Shown: positions 42,694 to 54,108, numbered from the stretch's first letter. The stretch: DNA of 64,000 bases from Symsagittifera roscoffensis (GCF_963678635.1 NC_087063.1:75043617-75107616), one strand, 5' to 3'. The notes: generated by a model not told the origin, from the sequence alone. Made by a program: numbers and translations.

Positions 42694-43705
42694 TTATAGG
42701 TGAAGTTGTAGCATTCGTTTCACAATGCACAATGCTAATAAAGGTAGTGTTATTCGATATGGTGTATTATTATATACGTGCAGTGAAATAATATCGGAAT
42801 TTGTGTTTTTTAGATATTTTATGGATGAGATTGTACTTTTGAAAAATTTGTGAATGGGTTTAAATTCGAAATCTGACAAGAAAAGCTGTTGTTTGATTTG
42901 ATTTTTGTCATGCTGATGAACTTGTTTTATTGAAAATTTATATACATTTCCTGATAGTGGTTTCACGTGTTTCCGTTCTTGATTATAAATGGTGTAAAAC
43001 TTTGAGAAAATGGTGGTTGTTTGTTTAATCTTTGAAAGAATGTTAAGGCTGTGTTTTTTGTTTTTGTTTATTTGTCTTTGATATGGATTTTGCTATTTAA
43101 GATGTTTTTTGTTGGTATATATTTAGTAATAAATGGTATGCCAATGATATTGTGCTTAATATCAGTAATATGAAATGTTTGTTTAAATGGCTTGTTCAGA
43201 ATCTTGTTTTGTTCCATTGTTCTTGTGGGAACAAGGAATAGTTGGATTTTCCATAGTTTACTGTTGCCAATTTACTAGATGTTTCGAGAGGTGTTAAATT
43301 CGGGTGAAGTGTTTTAATTTCATTCCATGTGGGAATGTTAATTATGTTTGATTCTGCTCCTGAATCAATTAAAAAATCAATTTCAAGATCTGGTGGTTGA
43401 AATTCTTTGCTTCTTGGACTTTCTAGGAGAAGTTGGATTGTCCAAATTTTTTCTCTTGGTTGTTCTTTTTGTATGTTTTGATAAACATGTTTCGTGTTTG
43501 AGCATTGTATTTCGTCTTTTTTATCAGGTTTATTTACAGTGTTAATTTCGTTTACTTCTTGTGTAGGTTGTGTATTATTATTAATGGGTGTGGTATAATA
43601 ATTATGGAGAAAATCCGATTGATTTTCGTATATGTGTGAACTAAAGGGTTGTTCATATATGATAGGTTCATAGTCGTTTTCGACTGTTATCACCTTTACT
43701 GACAT
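42694..43705 (-). pseudogene. Element B aspartic protease and linker
   Basis: 43705-43196 carries the canonical retropepsin loop DFLIDSGAESNIINIP. The C-terminal block (HNIIGIPF) lies in the next frame at about 43170-43080, so a frameshift follows 43196. The linker 42966-42694 (IISLHVYNNTPYRITLP) corresponds to the region just before the macrodomain in element A. Gag and protease are in the same frame here, separated by one TAA at 43724-43726, unlike the -1 arrangement in element A. Confidence 0.78.
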
Positions 43706-43723
43706 GGTGTTATCCGTATCACT

Positions 43724-46700
43724 TTAAGTATCTGTTGATTCACAATTAATGTGATTTAATTGTAATTCATTAATTTCTGTGTTATCAATACCTGGAGGGT
43801 CTGAAGTTGTTTCTTCATTTGTTTGCACTTGATTGACGTGTCTTTGATGCTTTGGTGTGTTACTTCTGTATCGGTGTCTAGAGTCGGGGTAACGGTTATT
43901 ATTCCTATGGGGTGATTGGGAATAGTTTCTGCATCTTTTGTTGTAACTTGAGTTTCGGTTCTGTGAATTATTTCTTGATCTGTTTTGATAGTTATCATTT
44001 GAGCTGTGATAGTTTGACCTATTATATGAATTATTTTTCGATCTGTTGTTTGGATAGTTTTGATTTCGATTGTTGGAGTAACTTCTATTCCTATTGTTTG
44101 CATAGTTTCTATTTCTGTTGTAAGATGAGTTTCGTGATTTATTGTTGGAATAGTGTCTATTCCTTGGGTTTGAATGGGAACTGGATGCAGAAACAAATTC
44201 TGTTGTGCTGGAATTCGATCGTGAATAGTTATTCCTATTTTGGTTTTTTTGTTTATTCGGTCGACTGTATCTATTTTGTGAGAAATTTCGTGAATTTCTT
44301 CGTTCGGGCGATCTACCTCTATAACTGGAGTTATATGGTGATTGATTTCTTGAGTAATTTGAGTTACTTGGAAGTGGTTTTCCTGAACTATCATTACTAT
44401 ATATATTTTGGTTTGGTAGGTTTTGATCTTTTTTCATATATTGATAGAATGAATTATTTGGTTCTTTGTGCTTTTGAGGTTTATTCTGATTGTCTTGTTG
44501 TTTTTGTCTACATTCGGCAATACTGTGTCCGTATTGTCGGCAATAATTACACCATTTCTTGAAAGATGGTTTGCCTCTAAAATTTGGCTTCCTTTCACAG
44601 ATATTTAGTATTTCAGTGATTTTTTCAATCAGGTCTGTGTCTGATTCTTGTATGTTATTTATATGTGTATTATTTGTTTCAATCCGATTAACATACTGTA
44701 GTTTTAGATTTTCTGTTTCTTCAAGTTTCATTGTGATTTCTGCTTGTTCTAGTTTACCTACTAATTTTCTAAAATCTAAATCTGGCTCTCGAATTGAGGA
44801 AGGATGAGATGCTCTTTTTTTTATAGCTATTTTTCTTAATTGAGGTGTTAGGGTCATCATTAAAATTTCTGTCATCTTTGTGTTTTTGTAATCATGTGTA
44901 TTAAGTGAATATGCTTTTCGAACTAGTGTTTTGATTCGACTGCTAATTTTTTAATTGTTTCTTTTGAAAATCTGCGTATTTCGTTGCATAAAACTCTTTG
45001 ATGTTGTTTGTTTCTTTCAGAATCAAACATTTTTGAAAATTCTTGTGTGTATCTTTTCCAATCTGATTTCATGTCTATAGGTAGTACTGAAAACCATTTT
45101 TGGGCTGCGCCATCTAGTGTTGTTTGTATTAATGCTGTGCGTCTATGTATCCAATTTTGATGGAGTGGCGTGTTAGTTGGTTCAGGTCCTGTATTTAAAA
45201 TTAAGTTTGCTGTGACTGCGTTTAAATAGTCTTCTACAGAATATTCAGAGTCTGTTCCTGTGAAAACTATCAGTGGTTTATACGATGTTATTGATGATCC
45301 ACCCATGAGGTATGGATTCATTGTCATCTGTAGTGATTCTGCGGCATTTGGCATTTGCGAAAAATTTGAAAAACGATTTTTTGTTATTTCGTGTTGCTGA
45401 AGGTAATATGGAAGCGGTATTTCATTTTGCATTTGAGTCGGTTGGTAAGAATGCATAGTCATTTGGTTTTGTGGCTGTATAGGTTGAAAAGATTGTTTTG
45501 TATATGCATTGGCTGTTGATTTTGAATATCTGTTGGATTTTGTGGGTAATTTTCCATAATTTGGGATGGTTGAGATTGTCGCGGTCTTTATGTGCGATAT
45601 TCTTTAGTATATGGAGCAGAAATATCTGGTTGATAGTAATCATCATCATCAGATGATAAGTAATTTGTGTTATAATGTGTTTGTTGTTTATTCTTATTTC
45701 GTTGAAAAAATAGATATTTTTCACCATAATCCTGTGGAGGGTGTGGATTATCTGGGAAATTTACTGAATTGGTTGATGTATTTGGAAGATTCCAATAATG
45801 AGAACATAAGTGGTTTAGGCTTTGCGTATTTTTTCAGGGGGGTTGATTTGTTTTTGATTGATGTACATAATTATAGTTGTGTTGTGCAAAAGTGTTTTTT
45901 GTGAATGTTTTTCGTGTTTTTGATGGTTTTGTCATTGGTCTATATGTCTGATAGTCCATTTGGGAATACTTTGGAGCAACCGAAGGTTTAACGGTCGATT
46001 GTAAGGTTATTTGTGGTAGTGATGTATTTGTATTTTTTGGTGTTGTGAGATTTGGACGTATTGGTGAAATACTTTGTTGTGTAGTTGTTACTGTTGTTTG
46101 AACTACTTCTTCATTTGTGAAGTGTGATGTTGTTTGAATATGTTGCTGTGTAAGATTTCTAGTTCCATTGAGATTTTCATTATGTATGACTGTTGAATTT
46201 AAGCTGTTATTTCGTGTATCAGGTAAAAATGTATTGTAATTTAATGGTGTTGCGTCAATCGTTAATGGTATTACTTTTACATAATCTTTGTGAAAAGATA
46301 TTGTACTTATTGCTTGACTTGAGATATCCGCTGGAATGTTTAAAAATGCTGGGTGAGACCATTCAGGGTCGCAAACGTAATCTGATTGTTCTGCAATGAC
46401 AGTGTTGTCATTGGTACTTTGGGGTCTAAAATTTTTTCTTGCTTGTGCGATTAAATCTAAATAGTGGGTAAAATAATCTAGAATAAACCATGCTAAGATT
46501 TTTTGTAAATCATGTTTAGTGTTTTGTGAGACATCATTATTGGTGAAATTTTCACGGATTATGTTTAAAAATGTTGAAAATGCTGTGATTTCGTTTCTTA
46601 CTTTTGTATGGTTTGATGTTTGGGTTGGTGATGTACTTTGAGCTTCTGTTTTTTCTAATATAGATATGGAAGTATATATTATTGCAAAAACTTCGTTGGT

Positions 46701-46964
46701 GAATATGGAGTTTGCTCTCTGTGAATTGTGATATTGTTTGCTTTTGATATATTCTGTGAATACTTTTGAAAATTCTAAATCAATATCGTCTGTTTGGATT
46801 ACATATTTACCATGAATTGTTCGTGGTGTGCTGAATTCTATGGTGTAGATTCCATATTGTTGTGTTAGGTTACATATGTCTTTCAAATAATGTTCTATAA
46901 TTTGTTTTTTGATTTTTATATCCGGGATTTCTGCTTTGCATGGACTGATTCCTGGTTCAAACAA
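43724..46964 (-). pseudogene. Element B Gag polyprotein, frameshifted
   Basis: Three main pieces: 46964-45834 (376 residues, helical N-terminal domain plus Thr/Ser/Asn-rich tail, matrix-like in position), 45462-44923 (capsid: PLIVFTGTDSEYSVEDYL, DGAAQKWFSVLP) and 44875-43724 (capsid end, one CCHC knuckle CNYCRQYGHSIAEC, then about 200 residues of Asn/Arg/Ser/Tyr repeats). The segment 45830-45470 is open in shifted frames and reads Asp/Pro-rich. If one protein, Gag would be about 1000 residues, roughly twice that of element A. Long ORFs overlapping the repeats in other frames are shadows. Confidence 0.75.
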
Positions 46965-47058
46965 ATTTACGAGTAGGTTTTTACAAAATCGTGTTTGTCC
47001 TCTATCACTGAGTGAGTTTATAAGAAAGGGAAAAACTGCTTCTTCATCTGGACTTTAG

Positions 47059-47520
47059 TCACTCTGAGTGTTGCTCATTTTTTTGTTTGATGACTGTTAA
47101 TATATAATTATCAAAATGTCTAATTGGATGATTCCAATTATATAGATTTACTGGTTTGTGTTTATATTGCTTTTTTATTCTTCTTTTTCCTCTTTTTGAT
47201 GAGTTTGAAGTTGTTTCTGAATCGGAAAAATATAGTTGATCATGGCTTGGGCAATTTTTTTTTACTGATTCTTTTAATTTGTATAGTGCGTCTAGACTAC
47301 TGACTTTTGATTCGGAGAATGCATTTCTATTTTTTGAAAATCTTTTTCGTGTTATGTGTCTTTGTTTATTTATGATTTTTCTTTTTATTGTTTGTCGTTT
47401 TGTTCGAATGTATCCAACTGCTTGTGTGTGCGGGGTTATTACAAGATCATATTTTTGGTTGTCTATTTCACAATTGTGTAATACGATTGTTTGTTTATTT
47501 CCTAAATTTTTTAATGACAT
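47059..47520 (-). CDS. Element B first ORF, small basic protein
   Basis: 153 residues, intact, upstream of gag. It contains a very basic block (KRQTIKRKIINKQRHITRKR), a Ser/acidic patch and a second basic cluster (KRGKRRIKKQYKHK) suitable for nuclear import or RNA binding. No family recognised. It has no counterpart in element A. It could be a separate accessory gene or the displaced N-terminus of Gag. Confidence 0.45.
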   Translation of the reverse strand: MSLKNLGNKQTIVLHNCEIDNQKYDLVITPHTQAVGYIRTKRQTIKRKIINKQRHITRKRFSKNRNAFSESKVSSLDALYKLKESVKKNCPSHDQLYFSDSETTSNSSKRGKRRIKKQYKHKPVNLYNWNHPIRHFDNYILTVIKQKNEQHSE

Positions 47521-48744
47521 AAGGTTTAGGATGAAGGATGCAAGAAGGTATTAGTGATTTTAAATTTCCTAGACTGTTAGTCCTCACGATTTTTTGGTTA
47601 GCTTAACCTGAGTCTTTTTGTTCAGGGTTGAAGAGCAAGGTATATCGATTCAGAGGAATAATTTTTACTTTCTCGTGGCTAGTCTAAGTTAAGGTGTTAA
47701 CTTACTTAATCTTACTTAGGGGTAGTGATTGTGTTCAAGGGTTGGAGAATAGTAAATCCATCCACAAGGTTCAGGTATAATTAGAACGCAAGTAGTTCGT
47801 TAGATACTATTTTAAACTTATTAAATTAAGATTTATCCTGGATCAGGTAAGAGGAGGGTTCAAGTGAAGAATGAGAAACCGAAGTTCTTCATTTTTTAGT
47901 CTAATTTGAATGGTTAGTGTGATTAAAAAATTTCTATTAGTCTTGGGTCTTTTTGAAAAGGTTGGAGAGTGAATCGACGTTTGAGGTCGTTAGACACTTG
48001 ATAAGTGGGTGGGGGAGAACAAAATTGTTCTTTTTGAGCCAAGGATAAGCCTTGATGATCAGAATTTAAAATTTATAAGATAGAAAATTAATTTAGATCC
48101 AAGGAAAGCCTTGATGATCTGGTTTAAAAGTAAATAAAATTAAATTTAAATTAATTTAAATTTTGTTAAAAGGTTTTAGTTTTTGATGATATTAGTTGAC
48201 TTAGGATTGCTGTTATGTTTAGGTGATGAAGCTGGAATAACAGGATGATTTATATATACTAATAATTTATTGTCGTGCTACTAATTTTTATTTTTGTTTT
48301 CAATCAATATTTTTTCAATAGTGTTTTATTTAATACTGCAAGAGTTGAAGGAACGATTTGAGATGTTTTTATCAATCGTTATTGTACAAAAGTAATTTTG
48401 TTTAGCGCTTGAAATAATCACTGAAGATTTCCTTCAAGAATTTTATGTTTGCAAATGAAAATCTAAATTCATTGCTAATAAGATTCTAAATATAAAAGTT
48501 TGTGTTGGCTTTTGCCGTACAGCCATGAAACTAAATGGTAGGTTTCTATGTAGTCGTATGTCGTCTCTTGTCCGAGGTCTTTTTTCATTACCGGGTAGTT
48601 CTCGTATTGTGCGGAATAGCGGCTCAGATCTATTGAGTCGTAGAGACATTTCAATTAAGTTATTGTCGTGTAACATTTTGAAAATGTTTTGTCTAATTTC
48701 TAATCTATTTTTGGTTAATTCTAAGCTATAAGGTCTTTATTCGA
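47521..48744. other. Element B 5' leader
   Basis: About 1.2 kb between primer-binding site and first ORF. AT-rich, with a near-repeat GCC(A)AGG(A)(T)AAGCCTTGATGATC at 48038-48060 and 48098-48120. Probably holds packaging and splice-donor signals. No gene is supported. Confidence 0.4.
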
Positions 48745-48761
48745 GACTTATGGTCGCACCA
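48745..48761 (-). other. Element B primer-binding site
   Basis: Minus strand TGGTGCGACCATAAGTC, two bases from the LTR end. The first 11 bases equal those of element A. Confidence 0.72.
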
Positions 48762-48763
48762 GA

Positions 48764-49546
48764 TGAGTTAGGTCCTTGAGGTTAACTCATAGAGTAATTT
48801 CGGATAGGGTACACCGTCTGCTCGTCACGCTATCTTATTTTCGGCCGGATAGATTCGTGCAACTTCTTAGTCTAATACCGATCCTAATCTTACTCTTATA
48901 TCTACTAGTCTCAGGGTGTTTAACTAGTCTCTGCTAGGCTCATTAGATCTAGAGTATACTGGCTTATTTCGACTGCTGAAGTTCTCTTGGAGAGGTAACT
49001 AATTTCTAAGTTAAATTCAAATCTCTCTGGTGCTGAAATTATAAGTAATTTCAGTACTTACAAATAAGTGGGTTGTTAGTTAGATGGATTATGATTGGTT
49101 AATATCAAATATTTTACAGTGGTAAAATATCTAATTTATCCAATAATAAAAAGTAGTTTAGATCAGGTTCCACCCATCCGGGGTTTACAGAGTTTTTTAG
49201 ATTTATCTTTCTTTCTGTAATTGAAGGATGGATGCTGAACGTTGGTGGTTGGCGAACATCATTTTCTTATCCAGTTCCTCTTGAAGAAGAACGTTCCAGG
49301 ACGCTGGAATCAGGGATAGCAAATTATTATTACGTCATTTGACAACGACTGTGATCCCCAATGAAATCAATCCGATTTCAAAATGGTTTGCTATGTCAGG
49401 TTTTTCTGTATTAGTAGAGAAGTGTTTTGTGTGCAGCCTCGTCTGGCAACGGCGTGAGAATCGTGTTTGGAAGGGATGCCTGGAAACTCGGATCTGTACG
49501 TATACTTGAACATCGAGGTGGTCATTGGTCTAGTTCAATGAAATCC
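48764..49546 (-). repeat. Element B 5' LTR
   Basis: 783 bp, colinear with 31903-32685 at about a dozen mismatches (for example 48942, 48952, 49234-49246). Promoter of element B. Confidence 0.9.
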
Positions 49547-49550
49547 AAAT

Positions 49551-49711
49551 TAAATTCAAATCTCTCTGGTGCTGAAATTACAAGTAATTTCAGCACTTAC
49601 AAATAAGTGGGTTGTTAGTTAGATGGATTATGATTGGTTAATATCAAATATTTTACGGTGGTAAAATATCTAGTTTATCCAGTTATAAAATTTAGTTTAG
49701 ATCAGGTTCCA
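49551..49711 (-). repeat. Partial element B LTR fragment abutting the 5' LTR
   Basis: 161 bp matching the LTR interior (equivalent to 32151-32311), starting TAAATTCAAATCTCTCTGGT, placed directly after the outer edge of the 5' LTR. It carries its own substitutions (for example ATTTTACGGTGG), so it comes from another, older copy. Confidence 0.85.
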
Positions 49712-50267
49712 TTTCCCTTCTGAAAATGACATTTTTCCAAGCAGCCTTTATTGTTGTACTGAATACAAGAAAACCTCTACCTGCAGAGTTATGGCGTCTG
49801 AAACTTCAAAGCAAGCAAATTGATCCCGATCAAATTTGCCAAGCTCACAATATACAAACTTTATGTTTTCCATAGCACTTGGTTGAATAAATTGAAGAAA
49901 ATTGGAAAAATTATGAAAATTTTATGAAACCTTTTTGAGAGATCTGTTTATCAGTTTTTTTCTAGTTTTTTTTTTCAATTCAAAACTGTACTCAGATCAT
50001 TTATATTTTGGTACTAATATTTGAATTGGATCCTTTATGTTGTTTCTAAGGAAGCGACCCATTGCGATTGTGTTCAATAAACTTTACAAATGCTCTGCAA
50101 AACCTTGAAGGAAACAAGAAAAAGATTGTGTACGGAAAACTGCTTTCCTCAAATGATTTTTAACTCACTGTGGCTTAAACAGAATTTTTTAAGAAAACAA
50201 TTTTTGATACACTTTGCAAATAACAGTCATCCTTGAACTTAGTTTTTGACGCTTATGTCTTGTCTTA
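49712..50267. other. Spacer, no gene recognised
   Basis: AT-rich text with no supported ORF, RNA gene or repeat with a partner in this window. Confidence 0.4.
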
Positions 50268-50656
50268 CGTCTCCTAAATTTAAAGCTTTTTGTGGTTTTT
50301 GTCTGGATAATTTAAATAAGCACTTAATAATACTTTTATTCATCCGAATTTCGAAGAAATTGCGGAATATTTATGTTTAGGTTTTTTATTCAGTCATTTT
50401 TCGATCTCTTAACTTATGACGGAAATTTTATACCGTCTTTTGACGGAATTTTGTATACCATTTGAGAGATACTGTTAACTTGAGGCGTGTGGGGGGGGGG
50501 GGGTGATTTTCATTTAAAAAAATTCAAATTTTAGAAAAAAAAATTTTCGTTTTATTTTGTTACATTTAATTTGCTGATGATATTTATGTTATTACTGCTC
50601 CATAAACTTTAAAAGGCAGTCGGAACATTCAGGGCTTCGCCCTGATACGAGTAGTC
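50268..50656 (+). repeat. P-family repeat with 5' extension
   Basis: Colinear with 61702-62088 over its whole length (shared start ACGTCTCCTAAATTT, shared tail GGCAGTCGGAACATTCAGGG). It contains a G-run at 50487-50503 whose length differs between copies. Confidence 0.75.
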
Positions 50657-50699
50657 TTGTTTTCTTTTCTGCTTCCCGTATTTATTAGTGATTACCAAG

Positions 50700-51070
50700 C
50701 TATGGACTACCAATAGGTTTTTCTATACTGCATGCAATTCCCAAGGTTATGCTCTCTTAGCTGATATTTTAGGCTGCGGAAAAACTACTAGGATCATCGC
50801 TCCTACACGACGAATGAAAAGCCATAAGCCATGAAACTTTAAAGAAACTGCTTAAAACATTGAGAGAAAACGGTTTGAACTTAATAGTTTATACGTTGTC
50901 CCAAAAACATCAAAAACTAAAGCTTGCTGTGTAACGCCGCAGAAACGTGTTGATTATGGCCACAGCATGCTCTGAAAGCAAAAGTCTGAAAATAGTTCAT
51001 TTATTTATCAAATTAGATGATTTTGTCAGCGCGCCGAACGTCAAAGTTTCACGAACTGAAATGTGGTTTT
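50700..51070 (+). pseudogene. P-loop NTPase remnant, resembling an SF1 helicase
   Basis: One plus frame contains GYALLADILGCGKTTRII at about 50745-50798 followed by APTRR. A one-base-shifted frame right after it is open for about 30 residues rich in Leu and Lys and including IVYTLSQ (about 50847-50932). Walker A followed by this spacing and a short strand resembles motifs I and Ia of superfamily 1 helicases, including those of plus-strand RNA viruses. Only about 65 residues are recognisable, and motif II is not found. An endogenous viral fragment is one possibility and a decayed cellular or transposon helicase another. Confidence 0.3.
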
Positions 51071-51246
51071 TATACCAAAACTATATCATCCTCTAGAACT
51101 TATTACATCTTCGCGTATCAAAGTTGAGCCATATCTTCTAAAAATTCTATCAATCCTTTATTGACTCTTTGGGGAGTATTAAGATAAACTGCGATCAAAA
51201 ATTGATTCATCTTGAACGTTTTACTTTGAAATAAGAAAACTTAAAC

Positions 51247-52486
51247 ATGCCTCAGATAGATAACAGAAATTCGAAGCCAAGAAGATGGTTTTGCTGGACT
51301 TTAGGGATGTATTTGGGTTCTTTGATTGGCCTCTACGACTTTTTTGCGACTCCGTTTTTACCCAATGCTCACAAAGCGAGGGGCGTTTCAGTATCGGTTA
51401 ACGGAGTCATTTTCGGCATTAGCCCGGCCGGTGAAGTAATCGCGGCCACTCTTATTTTGCTCTTTTTCTCAAATTTACAAAACAGAAAAACATTCACTAT
51501 TGTCGGAACTATTACGATTGCTATTTGTACAATTTTGTTTGGCGAACTGAACCGAGTTTTCCCAGCGAACAACGAATTATACATTCCTCTGGCTATTTTC
51601 TGAGATTTTTAACTGGAATGGCTGTTGCATCAACCTTTTCAGTTGGAACTCCTATTTTCTTGGAGCTTTTCCCAGATATTACTGGTACTATTTGCAGTTG
51701 TCTAACGGCATCTATTCAGCTTGGCGCCGTTGCCGGACCTGGATTAGGAAGCTTGCTGTTTTCAGTTGGTGGGTATATTTTGCCATTTTGGTCAGTCGGT
51801 ATTTATTGTCTGATATTGGCAGTTTTGCTGTTTTTTTTATTCCGCGGACCACCCAAAAAACTACAAATGAAAAAGAAAACCATGATTTCGACCAGCGCTC
51901 AGTTTTTTGCTGAACTCAGGAATCGTAATAACGTTTACCACAGCGTTACTCCCATTAGCTGTTCCTGGTTTCTTAATGGCCGCTTTTTCGTCGTTCTTGC
52001 TCGAAACTTTCGGAATTGACGGGTCTACTGCCGGGCTCTGTTTGCTGTTCTTCCCCTTGGGAAGAGGAATTTCATCCGCATTTTACGGACATTTATTTGT
52101 TGACAAGGGATTCGGAATAATTTGTTTTGAATTTATTGGTGTTTTCTGTACTTCGCTGGGATGTCTTTCACTTTACATGTTTAATTTTGTGGCTGTTTCC
52201 AGAACTAGTCTAATTCTGGTTTATGGTAGGTTGTTCATGTGCGGCAACTAGTTCTACATTCATTCCTACTATTACTGAAGTTTACAGTTCGAAGTCGCAA
52301 AATCCGAACGCCAATGTAACGAGTTATGCTGCTGCCATGTACATGATTTGCACTGGACTTGGTCTTTTTCTTGGAAATATATTTTTTGGAGGCACTTTAA
52401 ATCATTTACTGGGATTTTACAATTCGATTTTAGCCATATGCTGCCTGGGTCTGTTAATGGGAACCATCAGTGCTGTGTATTTTTAA
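51247..52486 (+). pseudogene. SLC18B1-like MFS transporter, intronless with three frameshifts
   Basis: Starting at ATG 51247, about 413 codons cover a near-complete major facilitator protein. Blocks: TM1 GLYDFFATPFLP, TM2 GVIFGISPAGEV, RFLTGMAVASTF, GAVAGPGLGSLLFSVGGY (TM5 motif C), a loop, VPGFLMAAFSSFLLETFGI (TM7), FVDKGFG, and GLGLFLGNIFFGGTL near the end. Frame changes occur at about 51598, 51905 and 52225, each explicable by a one-base deletion and none at a GT-AG intron. The family exports amines or polyamines across vesicle membranes in vertebrates. Absence of introns suggests a retrocopy; assembly indels would be the alternative. Confidence 0.75.
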
Positions 52487-52591
52487 AAAAATGAACTACT
52501 TTGGCGAAAATCAGAAACTTTAGAAAACGAAAAAACTGTTTCAACTCTGGTCGAATCCGTTCCTCTGCTAATAAAGTGAATAGGTTTCGGA

Positions 52592-54108
52592 CAAGGGCAG
52601 ATCTAGGATTTTCTTGAGAGTGGTGGGGGGGGGGGCTTAGTTTAAAAAAGTTTTCGAAAATTTTGTCGACTTCTTTTTTAGGTCGACCAAATTGATTTTC
52701 CGAGCTCTCCCCAAGCATTAGAAAGACCCTTTTTTGAACAAATTTTCTGCGCCTCAGGCGAATTTTTGAAAAAAAGCCAAAAAAGATGTTTTTAGGCACT
52801 TTTTGGAAAATCTTTAGCAAAAAATAGCGTTTTTTCAGCGCGCGCCTCCCCCTCAAATTTATTCAATATAGGCGCCAAAAGCACAATTATCCGGGTTGAC
52901 AAAAATGCTTGTCATACAATTCCATTTTATGGAAAAATTGTTTATCATACGTTTCCATACAATTCCAAAGAATAAAAAATTGTATGAAAATCACATGATA
53001 AGCATTTTATCCATACAATGGAATTGCATGATAGCCATTTTTTTCATTGAATGGAATTGTATGATAATGATTTTTTCCATTCAATGAAATACTATGATGA
53101 AAAACTTTTACGGACAAATTTTGCATAAAAAAGTCTCCTCAAAAAATGAAAAACAGACGAAAAAAAGAAAAGCAGAGTTGGAAATTATTTTAAAACTAAA
53201 TTTTCAAAAAATTTTATGAATTTCAATGTGCTGTTTTTTCATAATTTAAATTTTTAATAACCAGGGAATTGTTCTACGAGGCTTTAAAAACGAAAATTTT
53301 ACACGGGGTAAAAATTTGTTTTCCGGCAATTGAAAGAAATTTTGTTTTGCTAGTTTTTGGCGGTTAAAGAGAACGTGCAGGTCCTATAAGACCTACTCAG
53401 ACGAGTCACTGCAAACAATTAACTTCAAGTTCAACATTTAAGCGTTGATTTACCTACTTACCATTTAGAATTTTTGGAATCCTTATTGTCACAGTTTGTT
53501 TCTTTCAAAAAAATTGATAGTCATGCAATTCTCATAGAATGGAAATCGTATGATAATCATCTTTTGTCCAAAAAACTAATCAGTAAATTTGATAATCAAA
53601 GTGATTTCATTTATTAAAAAACCAATTTGGGCTCACTTGAACTCGCGTAAATGCTTTTTTGAAAAGTGTTTGAACTATAATTTTGTTTATCGAAAAAATG
53701 CTTAACATACCATTTTCATTAAAAAAAGAAAAAAAATGGGCCAACTTGTTCTAACTTAATCATAAAACAAATCAAGCCTATTTAAATTTACCAAAAAATA
53801 TTTTTTAAACGTTTTCCTGAAAAAAACTTCAATGAAAAAAAAAATGCTTATCATACAATTTTCATAAATGGAAATCCTATGATAAGCATTTTTTCCATAG
53901 AACCCATGAATGGAATTGTATGATAAGCATTTTTTGTATGGATTTCTATGATAAGTATTTTTTTCTATGGAGGTCAACACGGGTAGAAAAATTTAGGGTC
54001 TGTCACCCAAAAATGGATATCTCATAATAGTAAAAAAGGGGGACCGTTTGGTTCTGCGGGGAATCGAATCCCCAAAGGAAGGAGACGTCCCCCCCAAATC
54101 CGCCCCTG
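52592..54108. mobile_element. hAT-like MITE (family H) hosting an M3 element
   Basis: Ends CAAGGGCAGATCTAGGATTT and CAAATCCGCCCCTG, flanked by a perfect 8-bp duplication GTTTCGGA at 52584-52591 and 54109-54116. Without the nested M3 element (52890-53983) it is about 420 bp, similar to the copy at 14786. It lies about 100 bp downstream of the MFS stop. Confidence 0.9.
52890..53983. mobile_element. M3 MITE nested in the H element
   Basis: Ends TCCGGGTTGAC and GTCAACACGGG, with many internal copies of ATACAATTCCAT and ATGGAATTGTATGATAAGCA in both orientations. Related to 3860-4785. A 2-bp TA may be the target duplication. Internal ORFs are low-complexity. Confidence 0.7.

Larger units (their letters stand above)
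31903..49546 (-). mobile_element. Ty3/gypsy-type endogenous retrovirus-like element B (17.6 kb)
   Basis: LTRs of 783 bp at 31903-32685 and 48764-49546, both exactly the same length. The internal region of about 16 kb encodes on the minus strand a basic ORF, a long Gag, protease, RT, RNase H, integrase, a Pro/Ser-rich ORF, an env of the same family as element A, and a further long ORF before the 3' LTR. Many frameshifts and in-frame stops (mostly TAA) interrupt it. Far longer than typical Ty3/gypsy elements (5-8 kb). No macrodomain is present. By eye the LTRs differ at about a dozen positions. Confidence 0.9.

Noticed and set aside
11699-43726. Reassignment of UAA to a sense codon
   Set aside because: Apparently genuine ends (antisense gene at 21684, MFS at 52484, gag A at 27582) are also TAA, and frameshifts coexist with the stops, so decay is the simpler reading.
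43756-44562. Long ORFs overlapping the element B nucleocapsid region on both strands (212 and 216 residues)
   Set aside because: They are frame shadows of an Asn/Arg/Ser-rich repeat in gag; composition is low-complexity and no motif is present, while the gag frame has the CCHC knuckle.
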